Origin: Oryzias latipes
Taxonomy: Eukaryota; Chordata; Actinopteri; Beloniformes; Adrianichthyidae
DNA: 64,000 bases
NCBI RefSeq assembly: GCF_002234675.1
Contig: NC_019872.2
Location: forward strand, 13,885,950-13,949,949
Direction of reading: 5' to 3'
The notes under the pieces are model-generated. The model saw nothing but the letters and a program-made list of their open reading frames with translations. It made no database searches and had not been told where the DNA came from. Position numbers and translations under genes: made by a program. How positions within the stretch are numbered: the stretch's first letter is position 1; each line of letters begins with the position of its first letter. Shown in pieces: positions 1-15,400 of the stretch.

Positions 1-984
1 CTTATTTACTACAGCTTTTGATCTACCTAAATGAAATGAGTATAGATCTGAATAAAGGAGGTTTTTTTTTTTATCTCATAGAATCTCTAAATTGTAAATG
101 ATGGTGTCCCCACCTTCACCTATGGCTGTGTTGACTCTAGCAATCCTGTTTCCCTGAAAGGTCTTCAGCAGGTTCTGAAGATGGATTCGAAATCTGAATG
201 ACGGTCTAAGACTTTAGTGTTTTTAAATCTTATGAGTAAAATTTGTTGCATCTTCTACTATCCTGAAGCTGCTATTTTGAGGCCTGTTATACATAATGAA
301 GTCAGAATCTTTACACAAGTTTACCTATCAGTGTCTCTAACAGATCTTTTTTGCTGAGCCCTATTGTTTAGAGTGTGTTTTGGTGCAACACAGATTTCTG
401 TGATACAAGACAAAACCGTAAAAAGAGGTTAAATGAGATAAGTGCATTTTGTAATTATTAATAAAGTTATTGTACACTTGGCAGCTAATTTTCCATTGAT
501 ATTTTTTCAGACTTATAGTGTTTACGCACAACATTTTCATATTTTAGATTAAGCTTATTCTCACATCCTTTCATGTCTCTGTTCATTGGTTGTATGCCAA
601 TATCACACAGGGTTGCTTTTTCAATTTTAAACTGTTTTATTGAGTTAGGATTTCTATTTTATTGCCCCTTATTAGTTTTGTTCAAGTTTACAACGATAAA
701 ATCTGTAGTGAATGTGTGTTGTCTGTTGCAGGTCCATCTCTAATAGGGTCAAGTGTGAATACTGTTAGACAATTGTAATGATTGCTTTTAAAGTGTGTTA
801 TTTGGAAGAACACACAAGCACATTTTAAGTAATTACTTTGTTTGCCATTAAATTTGCTTTCACACGAATGCAAATTGATGCAGGTTTTTTCTAGATACAG
901 TAAATTGCTTCACCAAGATCTGTGTTTTCATGAGAGCTGAAATGTGCATAGATCCAGTGTTTTTGAGGTGTGTTTGGTTTTTAG
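1..984 (+). other. Intron sequence of the ryanodine receptor gene (left edge)
   Basis: No ryanodine receptor exon could be recognised here. The stretch is AT-rich with scattered stops in all frames, and it ends in a pyrimidine-rich tract with an AG at 983-984 that serves as acceptor for the first visible exon. The rest of this very large gene must lie to the left of the window. Confidence 0.6.
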
Positions 985-4654
<3,670 letters not shown>

Positions 4655-5215
4655 CCCTGCAGGTCTTTCCCCAATGAGGACTCAAATAGCGACTGTTGAA
4701 TCCCAGCTCTCTAAAACCCTGATTTTGTCTAAAAAGTGCTCTCTGATTTTCATAAATGATCAATTAAAATGTGTTTGCTGAGAACTATCATCCTTAGACT
4801 GAGATCCCTTTCAGGTCATTTAAATATATGGCTTTATAAAAACTATAATAAAAAGGGGTTGTTTTTAGGTAAATGATCAGATGAATTCAATCTGATGTTA
4901 AAAAAGGTAACTCAGCACTTCACAAAAGATAAAAGGAATGTTTGTCTGAGTATATAAAAGTTAATTTAAGGTTTATCTTTTATAAATTAAGAAAAAAACT
5001 AAAACAGTATAATAATGCACGTTTTACATTATATTCTGGAAGACGGTTAATGGCTGGTATTACGTAGTTGTCTATTTTTTTCTTTTTTCTATTTTGTTTC
5101 AATTTACAATAATTTTGTTTTGTTCTGACTGTTATACCAGTCGTGTGGTTTATTTGATGTAATCCTTGTTTGATTTTAAATGATGTTCTTCTTCAATAAA
5201 TAAAGTCTTGAACCA
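4655..5215 (+). other. ryr1 3' UTR with polyadenylation signals
   Basis: AT-rich sequence follows the ryr1 stop. Overlapping AATAAA hexamers at 5195-5204 are the most likely cleavage signal; an earlier AATAAA-type site lies near 4848. Between about 5220 and 5606 nothing further was recognised apart from the presumed promoter of the next gene. Confidence 0.6.
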
Positions 5216-5606
5216 TTTTGTCCATCTTGTGATGTATAAAAGTGATGTGTCTCTTTATTTATTTTTTCAAAAGCTTCTGACCATTCACCATGTGCTCAGT
5301 GTACCTTTTCTGTATAATAGAAGTCACAGCTTGCTTGGGGAAAACATTTTCAAACTGGCTTCAATTTTGAGCATGTAAAACTGGATTAACTTTACACAGC
5401 AACACAAATTGTTGTTGCCAAGTCATTTCCAAGCTGCAGTTTGGAACATCACAGCCTATTTCCAAAGCAAGCTGCTGATGCACAGCTCTGGAACATCCCA
5501 GCTGACCAGGGATTAGGGATGGGCATTAGAACTCACATTCAGCCTCATGTGCTCTGTGAGCATCCAGCACTCTAACGTCGGGGTCCAAACCTGCATCAGC
5601 ACAAAC

Positions 5607-7899
5607 ATGAATATCTCTGGGATTCACCGTGGCATGCTCAGGATGTATGGTGAGTGTGGACATATGATACAGTGGATTATTTTGGCAAATATGTTTACTT
5701 AAAAAAGTTTTGAAATCTGTGCATGTGTTCACAAAAAACTGCATGTTAAGGTTCAATAAATTCTGATCTTTTTGTTTGTAAGCAGTTTAATATTCAGCAT
5801 TTTAAAAAAGTGACAATCAGGCAGAAAATCTAGATAGAATTATGTTAAGAAATCTAATAAAAATGTGAGATTATTATTAATATTTATTAGTTTGCATTTT
5901 GATCATGAAAAGGAACATTTCAATTGTGTGAAAGAAAACAAAGCAATAAAAATATTATTATAATTTATCATTTAAAATTTTAATAATATATAACTTTTTA
6001 TGTGAGCTGAAAGTGAAAATAGGAAAATAAATGCTTAGAAAGTTTGCTGGATAAATTCCTCTCTATATAGGCGCTGATTGATCGCAGCCTCTTGATCTTC
6101 CCACCATCTGACCGCCTCTAATCTAATCTTCCGGGATGATTAAATGACACTGTTCGTTCTTTAATCTGCATGTACATAGCTCATACTGCTCCCACAACCA
6201 ACAAAACCATGCCTAATGCCATCAGTATGCTCTGAGCATCAGTCCTCAAACCAGCTCTTCTTTTCCAGGTGGATTCATTTTCAAACAATGGAAAAAACAG
6301 TTTCTGCACTTGACAGCTGAGGGCAAACTACTTTTGTGCCATGATGCATTATCTCTCCCTCACCAAATGATTCAGTTGCAAAGCAATTGTGAGGCAATTG
6401 TGCAGGGCAAGGAGATCCTGGATTTGCCTAAATTACCCTCAGGGGCATCCAGGGACTGCTGCTTTGCCCTGATCCTTCCACAGAATAAGTACCTGTTGCT
6501 GCTGGCTGAAACCCCTTCAGACTGCTGGTCAGATTATATTTCTCTTTTGTTACGTTTAATCCAACCACATTTTCTACCCATATTGTAGCATTATTTTAGA
6601 CGTGTTTGCCATTTCTCTTTTGCCTCATAGGAAATCTCATGTCTGTCACAGTTTATCCTAAATCAATGCTGCAAAAACACATCATGATTTATGTTCATTC
6701 CAGTCTAGTAAATCTCTCATATGTTTGATTTTCATACAATTCATGCATATGTTTATTAGTGTTTGATAGTTCTGAACCAATTCCTTTGTTTTGTTTTTTC
6801 TTTTAGTCAGTGGCTGAATGTTCTGAAAAAAGTTAAACAGGTATGTAACTTACATGTTAATTACAGTCTGTGAAACTGTAAGGTTTATCATTACATTCTT
6901 GTGGATAATTGTCATTAAAAATATTACAAATAACTGCAGTTAAAGAAAAGTAATTGAAAAATATATTAATATATTGAAGCTGAAGGATGTTATTAGAAAT
7001 AAATGATAAAAATCTTAGTTTGAATTCCATTACCATTGCTAAAATGTTGCATCAATTTAATTTTGGCATACAACTTGATTTGCAATTCAATTTGATGAAA
7101 TGCAGTTTTTTTTCAAAATTTCTTTCAAAATCTCCTTTATTTGGTGATGAAACTTCTTTTTATTTTTTTACTTAACAGTTGTTAAGTTTTTTACATAAAC
7201 TGACCAAAAGTGTAAATTATATTAAATAAAAGCAGTGTTCTCCCTTCAGAATAGAATATTTCATTTATTTCTCAGTATTTATTAATTTTTATCTCAACAG
7301 ACATCATCACCTCTCAGTATGTGTAAGAGGCATCAGCTCCGGCCGCCGACCATTGCACTTCACGATCTGGTGTCAGAGCAAATCCTGGAAAAAGATCCAC
7401 CAACCCCGCCTGTCAGTGACACAGAGTTCTCCTCTCCATGTCTTACATCTAATGCTTCTCCTCGGGACAAAGGTGGCTTTTAGAGCTTTTAAACATTGTT
7501 ATCTATATTAAAAATGGATCTGATTTATTGTTTGTCTCCAAACTGCTCAACCCACCAGGCAGGAATTTTCCCAGTGCAAAGAATTGCCAAGGACGCACAC
7601 AGTCCGTGGGGTGTCTGCGTCACGGCACCAGCAGTAATGCCCAGGCGATGAGGGCAATTTACCTACTAATGGGAGGAGCAGCTGCCTCCTCTGCCATGGG
7701 TTACCTCGGTGCGTGTTCATCCACTCATTTGGAGGTCAAAGCTGACATGCCTCTCAGTGCAGATTTCTCTGGTTCGGGGGCAGCAGGAGCATACCACTTC
7801 GGAGGCCCCGCGCTGGAGTCTCCTCACTTCAACAGCTTTGACTTTGAAGTGGCAGACTCTGATTTTGATGCTTTTGATTGTGGTGGATTTACTTTTTAA
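5607..7899 (+). CDS. PH-domain protein of unknown family (282 aa)
   Basis: Five exons join in phase: 5607-5649, 6269-6527, 6807-6840, 7301-7472 and 7559-7899 (849 nt). Residues about 14-112 look like a pleckstrin homology domain: GGFIFKQWKKQFLHLT opens as a strand-turn-strand with the usual basic pair, and the C-terminal helix has the expected Trp in CCQWLNVLKKVKQ. A proline-rich linker follows (RPPT, PPTPP), then a small-residue hydrophobic stretch AIYLLMGGAAASSAMGYLG near residues 205-223, and an acidic, Phe-rich end. PH domains usually bind phosphoinositides or proteins at membranes. The PH domain plus Gly/Ala-rich hydrophobic tail recalls the evectins (PLEKHB1/2), but similarity is too weak to assign. 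The start is uncertain: in-frame ATGs also occur at 5634 and 5643. The donor after exon 2 (GTCAGA) is weak. Confidence 0.75.
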
Positions 7900-9160
7900 T
7901 TACTCTTCTTGCTAAAACGGTCTGCACGTGGGTTCCCTTGAACAGCACACATCTAAAGCTTCATACAACTTGAATGTTTTCCTGAGATTTCACTGAATCA
8001 AAGCATATTGCAGCTTTCATATCAACATGCTCTCTGCTTAATAGCAAACTGTAAACCCAAAGTTGCAGTTGGGCTTAAGAAGTACAGTGGCAGAAAATAC
8101 TAACAGGAATCTGAAAATATCATGTGGGATCTGCTTTTCACTCTGGATTTCATAATGTTAGATAGTGCAGATTTCGGATTGCTTGGACATGCACTGCATA
8201 TCATTACTGCATCATTTTATTGATTATTATTTCAATTTAAATTTCAATCTTTTTGATAATAGTGCAGATTGATTAATTAAACTTTTGCAATACCTTAGCA
8301 GAGAAAAAAAACATTTAAGTTTGTAACTTAATTTGGAATGAGCTTACATGAGGCTGGCTTCTTTTGAACTTAAACAGTGAAAATGCATGTCATGCGGAGT
8401 ACTGTAATTATTGGCACATTGCATACTTTTAAGAAGTGTTATACATATTGTGCAAATCTGATTGAATTTAAAGAGATCTGCAGGAAATGTCCACGGTGAT
8501 CTCCCTGTGTAATAAACCCCAAAGCTTATTTAAATTTTTTAGTTCTGTTTCTGTCATGTAAATCCAAGTTTTATACGAACCAAAATTTTGTTTTAAGCCT
8601 CTTTAGTGTAGATACAAACCAGGAGGAGGACATTTTCTAGCTGTGTTTGATCTGGAAGCAGACGCTTACATTGATAAACACAAACATATTAAAAGAATTG
8701 GGATGTAAATACTGGAAAACATGCAGAGATGCTGTAGAAAGTGGATTGGGGTAAATTCTGCAGCACTTTCTTCTGACAAAAGCATGTCACTGCAAGAAAA
8801 CAAGGTTTATTGTTCAAATCTATGAACTTATGAACATCGTCTTTTGTAATTATTTGTGTAAATGTAATGAATCATTTTCTAGTTAAATTCAACCTTTTGT
8901 CATTTTGTAAAAGAGATGTTTTGATGTAGGTGTGTTGTTTGTGTAATTGATGTGATGCATTTATGTTTTTTGTGAACTCGTCCTGTATGATCATAATTTT
9001 ATAGAAGAAAAAAAACAAAACAAAAACAAGGAATGACATATTATAGCTTCTTTAAAGCTGTTTATGTTTAATGGTTACTTGTTTGCTTACTATGCTGAAG
9101 AATGAACTGAGTCATTGCAATGTATTAACATTAAATAAATTATTTGCTTTTGATGTAAAA
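7900..9160 (+). other. 3' UTR of the PH-domain gene
   Basis: There is no coding potential for about 1.25 kb after the stop. AATAAA sites occur near 8510 and at 9134-9139; the latter is followed by a T/GT-rich stretch and is the likelier distal cleavage signal. Confidence 0.45.
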
Positions 9161-9504
9161 ATTCAGTCATTCAATTTTAAATAAAAAAAAACATAAAAAG
9201 CAAGAAATTCTAATGAAGGTAAAAATGTATTTAAGTTGCACACAACTGAAATGTAATGTATTTAATGTGTTTGTTGTGAACATTTATCACTTGGACACCA
9301 GAAGGATGCTCTGTCCAGATGTTTGTGTATTTGTTGGTGTAAGGGTCATTGAAAGGGGAATGTTGATATACAAAGAATTACCAGTTAAAAACTGGTGGAT
9401 GAATGATGAAATATTCAGTTTTTATCATCGTAAATCTGACTTCAGAGGAGTCAGTGCCTCACCAGCATCAACCTCACCGCCCGTCACTGAGTAGTAGTGT
9501 GTGT

Positions 9505-9600
9505 CAGAGAGATGCAGAGAAAAGAATGAGATAGAGAAAGAGAAAGAGAGAGAGAGAGTTTGTTTGTGTGTGGGTGTGTGTGTATGAGATGAGAGAGAGG
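9505..9600. repeat. (GA)n / (GT)n microsatellite
   Basis: Runs of GAGAGA and GTGTGTGTG alternate across this stretch and are interrupted by short irregular words. Confidence 0.8.
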
Positions 9601-10185
9601 TGCCAGTGTCTGTGGAGGGGGTATCTGACCTCCAGGGTAGTTGCTGTGTTAACTCTGGCTAAGCTGCATTTGATGTGTGTATTAAGGGTGGACACTTTCC
9701 TTGAAATAAACACAAGTACAATACTTGCTGTTCTGTTGTGGGGAGAGGAGTGTGTTATGGAAAATAATACGGCTTTAATTGCGTGTTTGTGTGTGTACGT
9801 CTTGGCAGGTCAGTGTGTGGTGTGGCTCTTTGACTTTCACAGTGAAAAAATGTGGCTCTTGGTGTCAAATTTGTTCGCCACCCCTGTTGTAGACTATGGT
9901 TTCCCCTTAAACCCCTAATTACAACTAACTTCCCGCTTTCTTTGGTATGTTTAAAGCCCTTGGTGAGTGAAAAAAAGCACTAAAAGTGCTCCGCAGTCCA
10001 GGCTTGGTTGAGGTGATTTCCTTACAATGGCGTTTTAAATGCATTCAGGCAGAAACACAAATATTGAACAGCATAAAAGTAAAGCAAAGAACAGAAAAGA
10101 ACATATTAGCTAAACTGCTGGGAAACTGAAACAAGTAAGATTGCAGAAACACTCAGCAGAAAGTAGTCTATTTAAGTGTTGTTAG

Positions 10186-10480
10186 TGTGTTCACCTTTCG
10201 GCATATCCCTTCAGGGGTCGCCACAGCAAATCTGCTTTTTCATTGATTCGCACAGGTGGTTTTGGCAGAGATTTTTACGCCGGATTTTTACAGCTTTCCT
10301 GAGACAAGGCTGTATTTATCCAAGCTGGGGACTGGTACAGAGGTATTCAGACCCGGGACTCCTTGTGGCCAAACAGTTAGGCAGTTGCGCGAAGGGTCTT
10401 GCCTAAGGAGCCACACTGGATGAAGTTTTTGGCACCCCCTGGGTATCAAACTGTGGTTTCCCATGTACCAGTCCATAAAG
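10186..10480 (-). repeat. Fish dispersed repeat ending in an RTE-type LINE tail
   Basis: On the minus strand the segment ends GTGGCGACCCCTGAAGGG, the same 3' signature (GTGGCGACTCCTGATG) that follows the RTE-like reverse transcriptase fragment at 63.8 kb. The rest (10260-10480) resembles a dispersed repeat, but I cannot name it. Confidence 0.45.
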
Positions 10481-10983
10481 ACTATGTCACACAGTCATTA
10501 CATACACATATTTTGCGCATATTGCACGGATGAAAATTGGTCAGACGTGAATATATGTGGAAAAACAGAGAAAAGTTGTGGTCTTTACAAGAAAATTTCA
10601 CAGATGCATCACAAATGAACCACGTTAAAACCACGGAATACAAATAAACCACGCAAAGAACACATAAATCAACATAGAACCCGAGGCATGCATGATTATT
10701 GCGCTGTTTATATGCAATTCATTGGTGAATCGTGCATCACTTAGGTAATTTTAACACGGCGTGCGCCGTATACACAATATACCAGTTATACATCGGTGGT
10801 ACATCCGGGAAAAGTCCATTAGACATATATGGAACAGTTGTGGAAAGCCACCTAAAAATCATGCACAACTGTGCAATATTTATGTAGTACTTGCGTATAG
10901 GTAAATGTAAAATACATGTAAAATAGTATTGTCAGGAACTGGTGGTGGAGGACCCAAAATGCAGGAGACCAGGCATAGTGACA

Positions 10984-11290
10984 GAACATTCATTCATTCA
11001 TTTTCTATACCGTTTTATCCCTTTCGGGGTCACGGGGCTGCCGGAGCCTATCCCGGCCACTTGTGGGCGAAGGCAGGGGGGACACCCTGAACAAGTCGCC
11101 AGTTTGTTGCAGGGTATGTCCTCACTCACACACCCATTCACTCCCACACTCACACCTATGGTCAATTTAGAGTTGCCAATTAACCTATGAAGCATGTTTT
11201 TGGATGGTGGGAGGAAGCCGGAGACCCCGGAGAGAACCCACGCATGCACGGGGAGAACATGCAAACTCCACACAGAAAGTTTGCATGTGA
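10984..11290 (-). repeat. Abundant teleost interspersed repeat, copy A
   Basis: It contains the words GGGGTCACGGGGCTGCCGGA, GTCAATTTAGAGTTGCCAAT and GAACATGCAAACTCCACACA, familiar from a very abundant fish repeat. Related copies are at 27029-27312 (same orientation) and 56690-56940 (opposite orientation). The family name is not certain. Confidence 0.65.
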
Positions 11291-11399
11291 CAGAACATAA
11301 AATATTTAATAAACTGGAAAAGGATACGCTGGACACTTCTTACTGATGATTGGAGGGATTCAGAGCATAGAGGTTACAGTACTGTAATCTCTATGCTCA

Positions 11400-11860
11400 G
11401 GCAAATATGCTGATGAGAAAATTCAGTATGTGTTCTCTTCAAGTGAAGTGTTCCCTGTTCAGAGTTTACTGCACTCCTCTGTATATGGCTGCTCTTTGGT
11501 GGAACTATGGGCGTGGGAAATTCCGTAAATTCTTAGTGGCCTATAACGATGCTTTTAGGCTTCTGCTACAGGTGCCCAGGTGGTACAGAGCCAGTCAGCT
11601 GTTTGTGGATGCTCACATCCCCACCTGTGAATCACTACTATGTAAGCTTACATACAGCCTCATGGAACGCCTGGACAAATCTAAGAATTGAATTATCATG
11701 TCTCTGACTGATCCCAAAAGATGCTGCTGCCGCTACACTTTCGCCTTGAGGAAACACTGGAAACAGCGATTATACTCTTTTTAATTTTTATGTATGTTGT
11801 ATTTGTATCTTCTTCTATGGACCGCACCCGAGTCTGAAATAAAGTGAATTATTATACGTG
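11400..11860 (+). mobile_element. Non-LTR retrotransposon fragment (reverse transcriptase C-terminus plus 3' tail)
   Basis: The frame 11407-11691 includes YNDAFRLLLQVPRW, then LFVDAHIPTCESLLCKL and SLMERLDKSKN. This resembles the extreme C-terminal domain of fish LINE reverse transcriptases (pattern YNDA.R.L....R, then F.......T..ALL.K, then RL..S.N). The 3' tail ends GAGTCTGAAATAAAGTG, typical of such elements. The copy is heavily 5'-truncated and not functional. Clade not determined. Confidence 0.65.
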
Positions 11861-12239
11861 GAAAATGCACAAAATGAACATACTGGCTGTGTGACACGGC
11901 CTCAGCCAAATGAGCTAGCTAGCCCCTATTTAAGTACTACTTTTAGTATACTAAATTTATTTTTCCAAAATAAACTATATTGCCCATTTTTTTAATTTAC
12001 ACAAATTCACATTCAGTTGCACAATAAATAAAACAATTGCTAATATCAAACACACAAATAAGACCAAACAACAATAACAGTAATAGGCCCTTTGTGATTC
12101 GTTTTTAACTTGATTTGGAGTGTTTTCGAGAAATGGGTCAACTGTGAAACACGTGCAACTGGAAAAACACAGAACGGAGTGGCAACATATTTTAGTGTTT
12201 ATTTGGCTTCGCTCTGACTTTCTAACTGCTGTTCTCACC

Positions 12240-12458
12240 GAATTTCCCACAGACCATGCGCGGCGATTGGAGTCGAGCTTGTCCCCGCCTTCCAGCGAGC
12301 CGCAGCCAGTGAAAGTCCCGTTCGCGGCGGTCCAGCCCTCCTCTTCGGTCCGCGGAGTGAGTTACTGAAGCTGCGGCAGTAGCAGGGCCCTCCCTCTGTC
12401 TCTGCCGTTAAATATTCGCAGCCGGTTTTCCAGGCATGGATGTCGGTTGCAGTACGAT
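12240..12458 (+). promoter_or_regulatory. CpG-rich promoter / 5' UTR region of sms
   Basis: This is a local GC- and CpG-rich island (GCGCGG, CCGC, CGGCGG, GTCCGCGGAG) in otherwise AT-rich DNA, directly before the sms start codon at 12459. There is no clear TATA box, which fits a housekeeping promoter. The transcription start cannot be fixed from sequence alone. Confidence 0.55.
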
Positions 12459-15400
12459 ATGGCAGTGCGACATTACACTCTCGATTTTAACCTCTCCACG
12501 GCAGGTAGGACAGCCACAGAAAGTGCGTCACTACCGGATCTTTTTATTGTTATTATTTGAGCCCCCCCTTCTTCATCAGTTCTGCATGCTTGCTGCTAAC
12601 GGTCTAGCCTGCTAGCATTTACCTGCTAGTCTAATGCCCTTCACAAAACAGTACAGTGTGGCGCGTGCTTTCAGAATGTACTCTAAACACTTTTCAAACT
12701 ACGATTTAAATATTCGAAGTGACATTAAATGCATTTTACAATATCATTTAAATGCTTTTATTGTAGATATTAACGTTGTTTGGAGTGCGGCTCAGAATGC
12801 TCAGTACCTGTCTAGCTAATGGTGTGAATAAAGCATGTTCAATTCAAGTCTGTCGCATAGGAAGTACTAGTAGTGCACTCGCGGCCATTTTTGTAGTTTA
12901 TTTTAGTTTAAAGTGGAATTGCAGGTTAGTTCTCAACGGCTGAGCCATAAACTGGAAAAACAAACTTTGAAATTGCTGTTTTTAACCATGTTCCTAACAA
13001 ACAATAAGAAGAATATAAAAGTGTTTAGGTTTAACATGTCAAAACGTTACTAAAGGTGAAAAATATCTGAGTTTTGGGCATTATGACTACATCATCTGCA
13101 TTAAAGCCTTTTTAACAGTTTTATACGTTTGCTTCCTCCCACTGCCTTTCAGGCAATCTATTGAACCTCACTCATGTGACAATCCTAATACTTAATAGTC
13201 TCATTGTGTCATGTTCTATCTGCAAAAGAGCGATTACGTTAACTTATGTTTAAGAGTAATAATTGAGGTATTTTGATTTAAAACAAATTGAAGGTTAAGT
13301 TTAAAATAACTAGAGAGAAGAAAAAATCTGAATCAAAGGTGCACCTTTGAACAAAAACATTCAGGGTTTAGGAGGGAATTGGCTGCTAATGAGGACTGAC
13401 TTTCCCTGTAACATCCTTTATTGAAAACACTGTGACTCTAATATAGTACTTTGAGGTAATAGTAGGAGTATAATGATTAATCGGCTTAATTGGTAAATTG
13501 ATTATTATTTCTACGATCCAACCAGATTTATCAGAGACAAGTTGTTAATTGAATCAAATCAGGTAAAAAAAAATTCAAAATTAAATATCGACTATCGATA
13601 TTGGAAAATACTAATTGGAGCCATCACTACAGTCCAATGTGTGGAAATACTTTGAAGTTTGCAATGACGTGGCCATACAGGACCATTTAGGTCAGTCAAT
13701 TAGATCAATCAAAATGAACCAAATCCGCCTATGAATTGTATCTGCAACCATAAATTATGATGTATATTCAGTTTTTCCTCTAAACTAAAATGTCACTTTG
13801 AAAAGTTTTTGTTCTTTTTTTTTTAATGCCTCTTTTAAATTAAAATCAAAAACAAATCTGTGAATGAGCCTTTTGCTGCATTAATGTCCTTTTTCTTTTT
13901 TCTCCAGTTGAGTGTGCCTCGGTAGTTCCTGGTCTGCTGTCCATCTTCCATGAGCAGGAGTTGGCGGAGACCATTCATGACACAAATGGGCACGGGTACC
14001 TTGCAACATTTGTTGGGAAGAATGGCCGGTGAGAAAGAAACACTCTTTTGTATGTCACAGTGATTTCTAATGCATAAACTATGATATATTTATCAGTGCT
14101 ATGAATGTATTGCAGCATTTAAGCATCTAAAGTAGGTTACAAGTCCTAAAAAGTAATGTATAGTCCGGGGGGGCTTATTGGAGCCATTAGTTCTGCAGCC
14201 CTGTCAGGTGTATCAAATGCAGAAGTGCAGTTTTAAATGAGCAGAGCATGTCCTGGAGACTCCTCTACCAGAAAACAGCAGCCTCAGCTTCCTATGTCGC
14301 ACAGTATGATGACGTAACATGTTAGAAAAGACCGAGATGATCTTTAAGTCAGTATCTATTGTAAAAGCCTTCCCAATGCTCTTTAGTTATGAATATGCAG
14401 TTTGTAGCACCAAATTAAAAAGACCTTTGCTGTTCTTTTGAGGACATAGTTTCTGCTTAGCTGCAGTTCTTTGATGGGAAATCACCTCTGAGTAGGGAGG
14501 GGGAACGTTGGCGTGGACACCCCCCCCCCCCCCTCCTTGTTGCGGGGAGCTTGTGGCCCACCGAGCATTTTTTTGTTTTTATGTCAAAAACAAACATTTT
14601 TTAAAATGTCTTTCTTTTGTCTGATCCACAACAATTTGATCAAAGGAATACTTAGAAATGCCTGATTTTTTTAATACATGTCCTTCATCATCAAAACAAT
14701 GTCATAAGGACGTGATAAAAACACCAAAAAAACGATTTTCATCAGTGGATCTTCAGAAAAGATTAGAAACTTTTTATGTCATTTTATTGTTAAAACTTGT
14801 AAAAAACTTGTAAAAATGACAAGGGACAAGTGTCCATCACCTCTGCTGCAGTGACAGAGACATTCCAGGCTTTTTATTGATGAAAAATCCAAAAACTGCT
14901 CATTTGTCATTCTCTGGGTTTCTTATGTGGTATTTAGAATAAAAAAAAGAACACTTGCAAATTCTTGCGTTATCTTCAAAATAGTTTCCTTTTTAAACTT
15001 TGTGTTCTTTCTTCTTTTTAGTTTGCCTTTGCACATGTTTTTGCTCTGAAAACCCTTTTATTATTTGTTTAAGATTAATCAAACAAGGACATTGCCTCTA
15101 GTATTCCAACATACTTGCTAAAGTGATGCACCAAAGTAGCAGGGAAATAGGATTGACGTGTTTAGAAGTTAGCCTGCTCTGGACCAGTCTAACTTTGTAG
15201 AAGGAATCTACGTAGCAACTTTATTAACATAATCTGTGTAATTGCAGCTGTCTGTGGGTTGAATCACAGCTCAGGAAACGCAGATGAAGTCTCCATGGTG
15301 ACTAAAGTCTGTCCAATTGTTTTTGTTCCAACCTTTCAAGAATGAGTTCAGTCAGTAACTTGTCTTGGTTTTGTGTCACAGCCCCTCTGGCTGTGCTGTA

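Larger units (their letters stand above)
9161..12239. other. Intergenic repeat-rich interval between the PH gene and sms
   Basis: No host gene was recognised. The interval holds a GA/GT microsatellite (9505-9600), two fish dispersed-repeat fragments (10186-10480 and 10984-11290), a LINE 3' fragment (11400-11860) and otherwise AT-rich single-copy-looking DNA. Confidence 0.6.

Noticed and set aside
9790-9915. Possible hAT-like end (TTCGCCACCCCTG)
   Set aside because: No partner terminus and no target duplication could be found; too weak to list.
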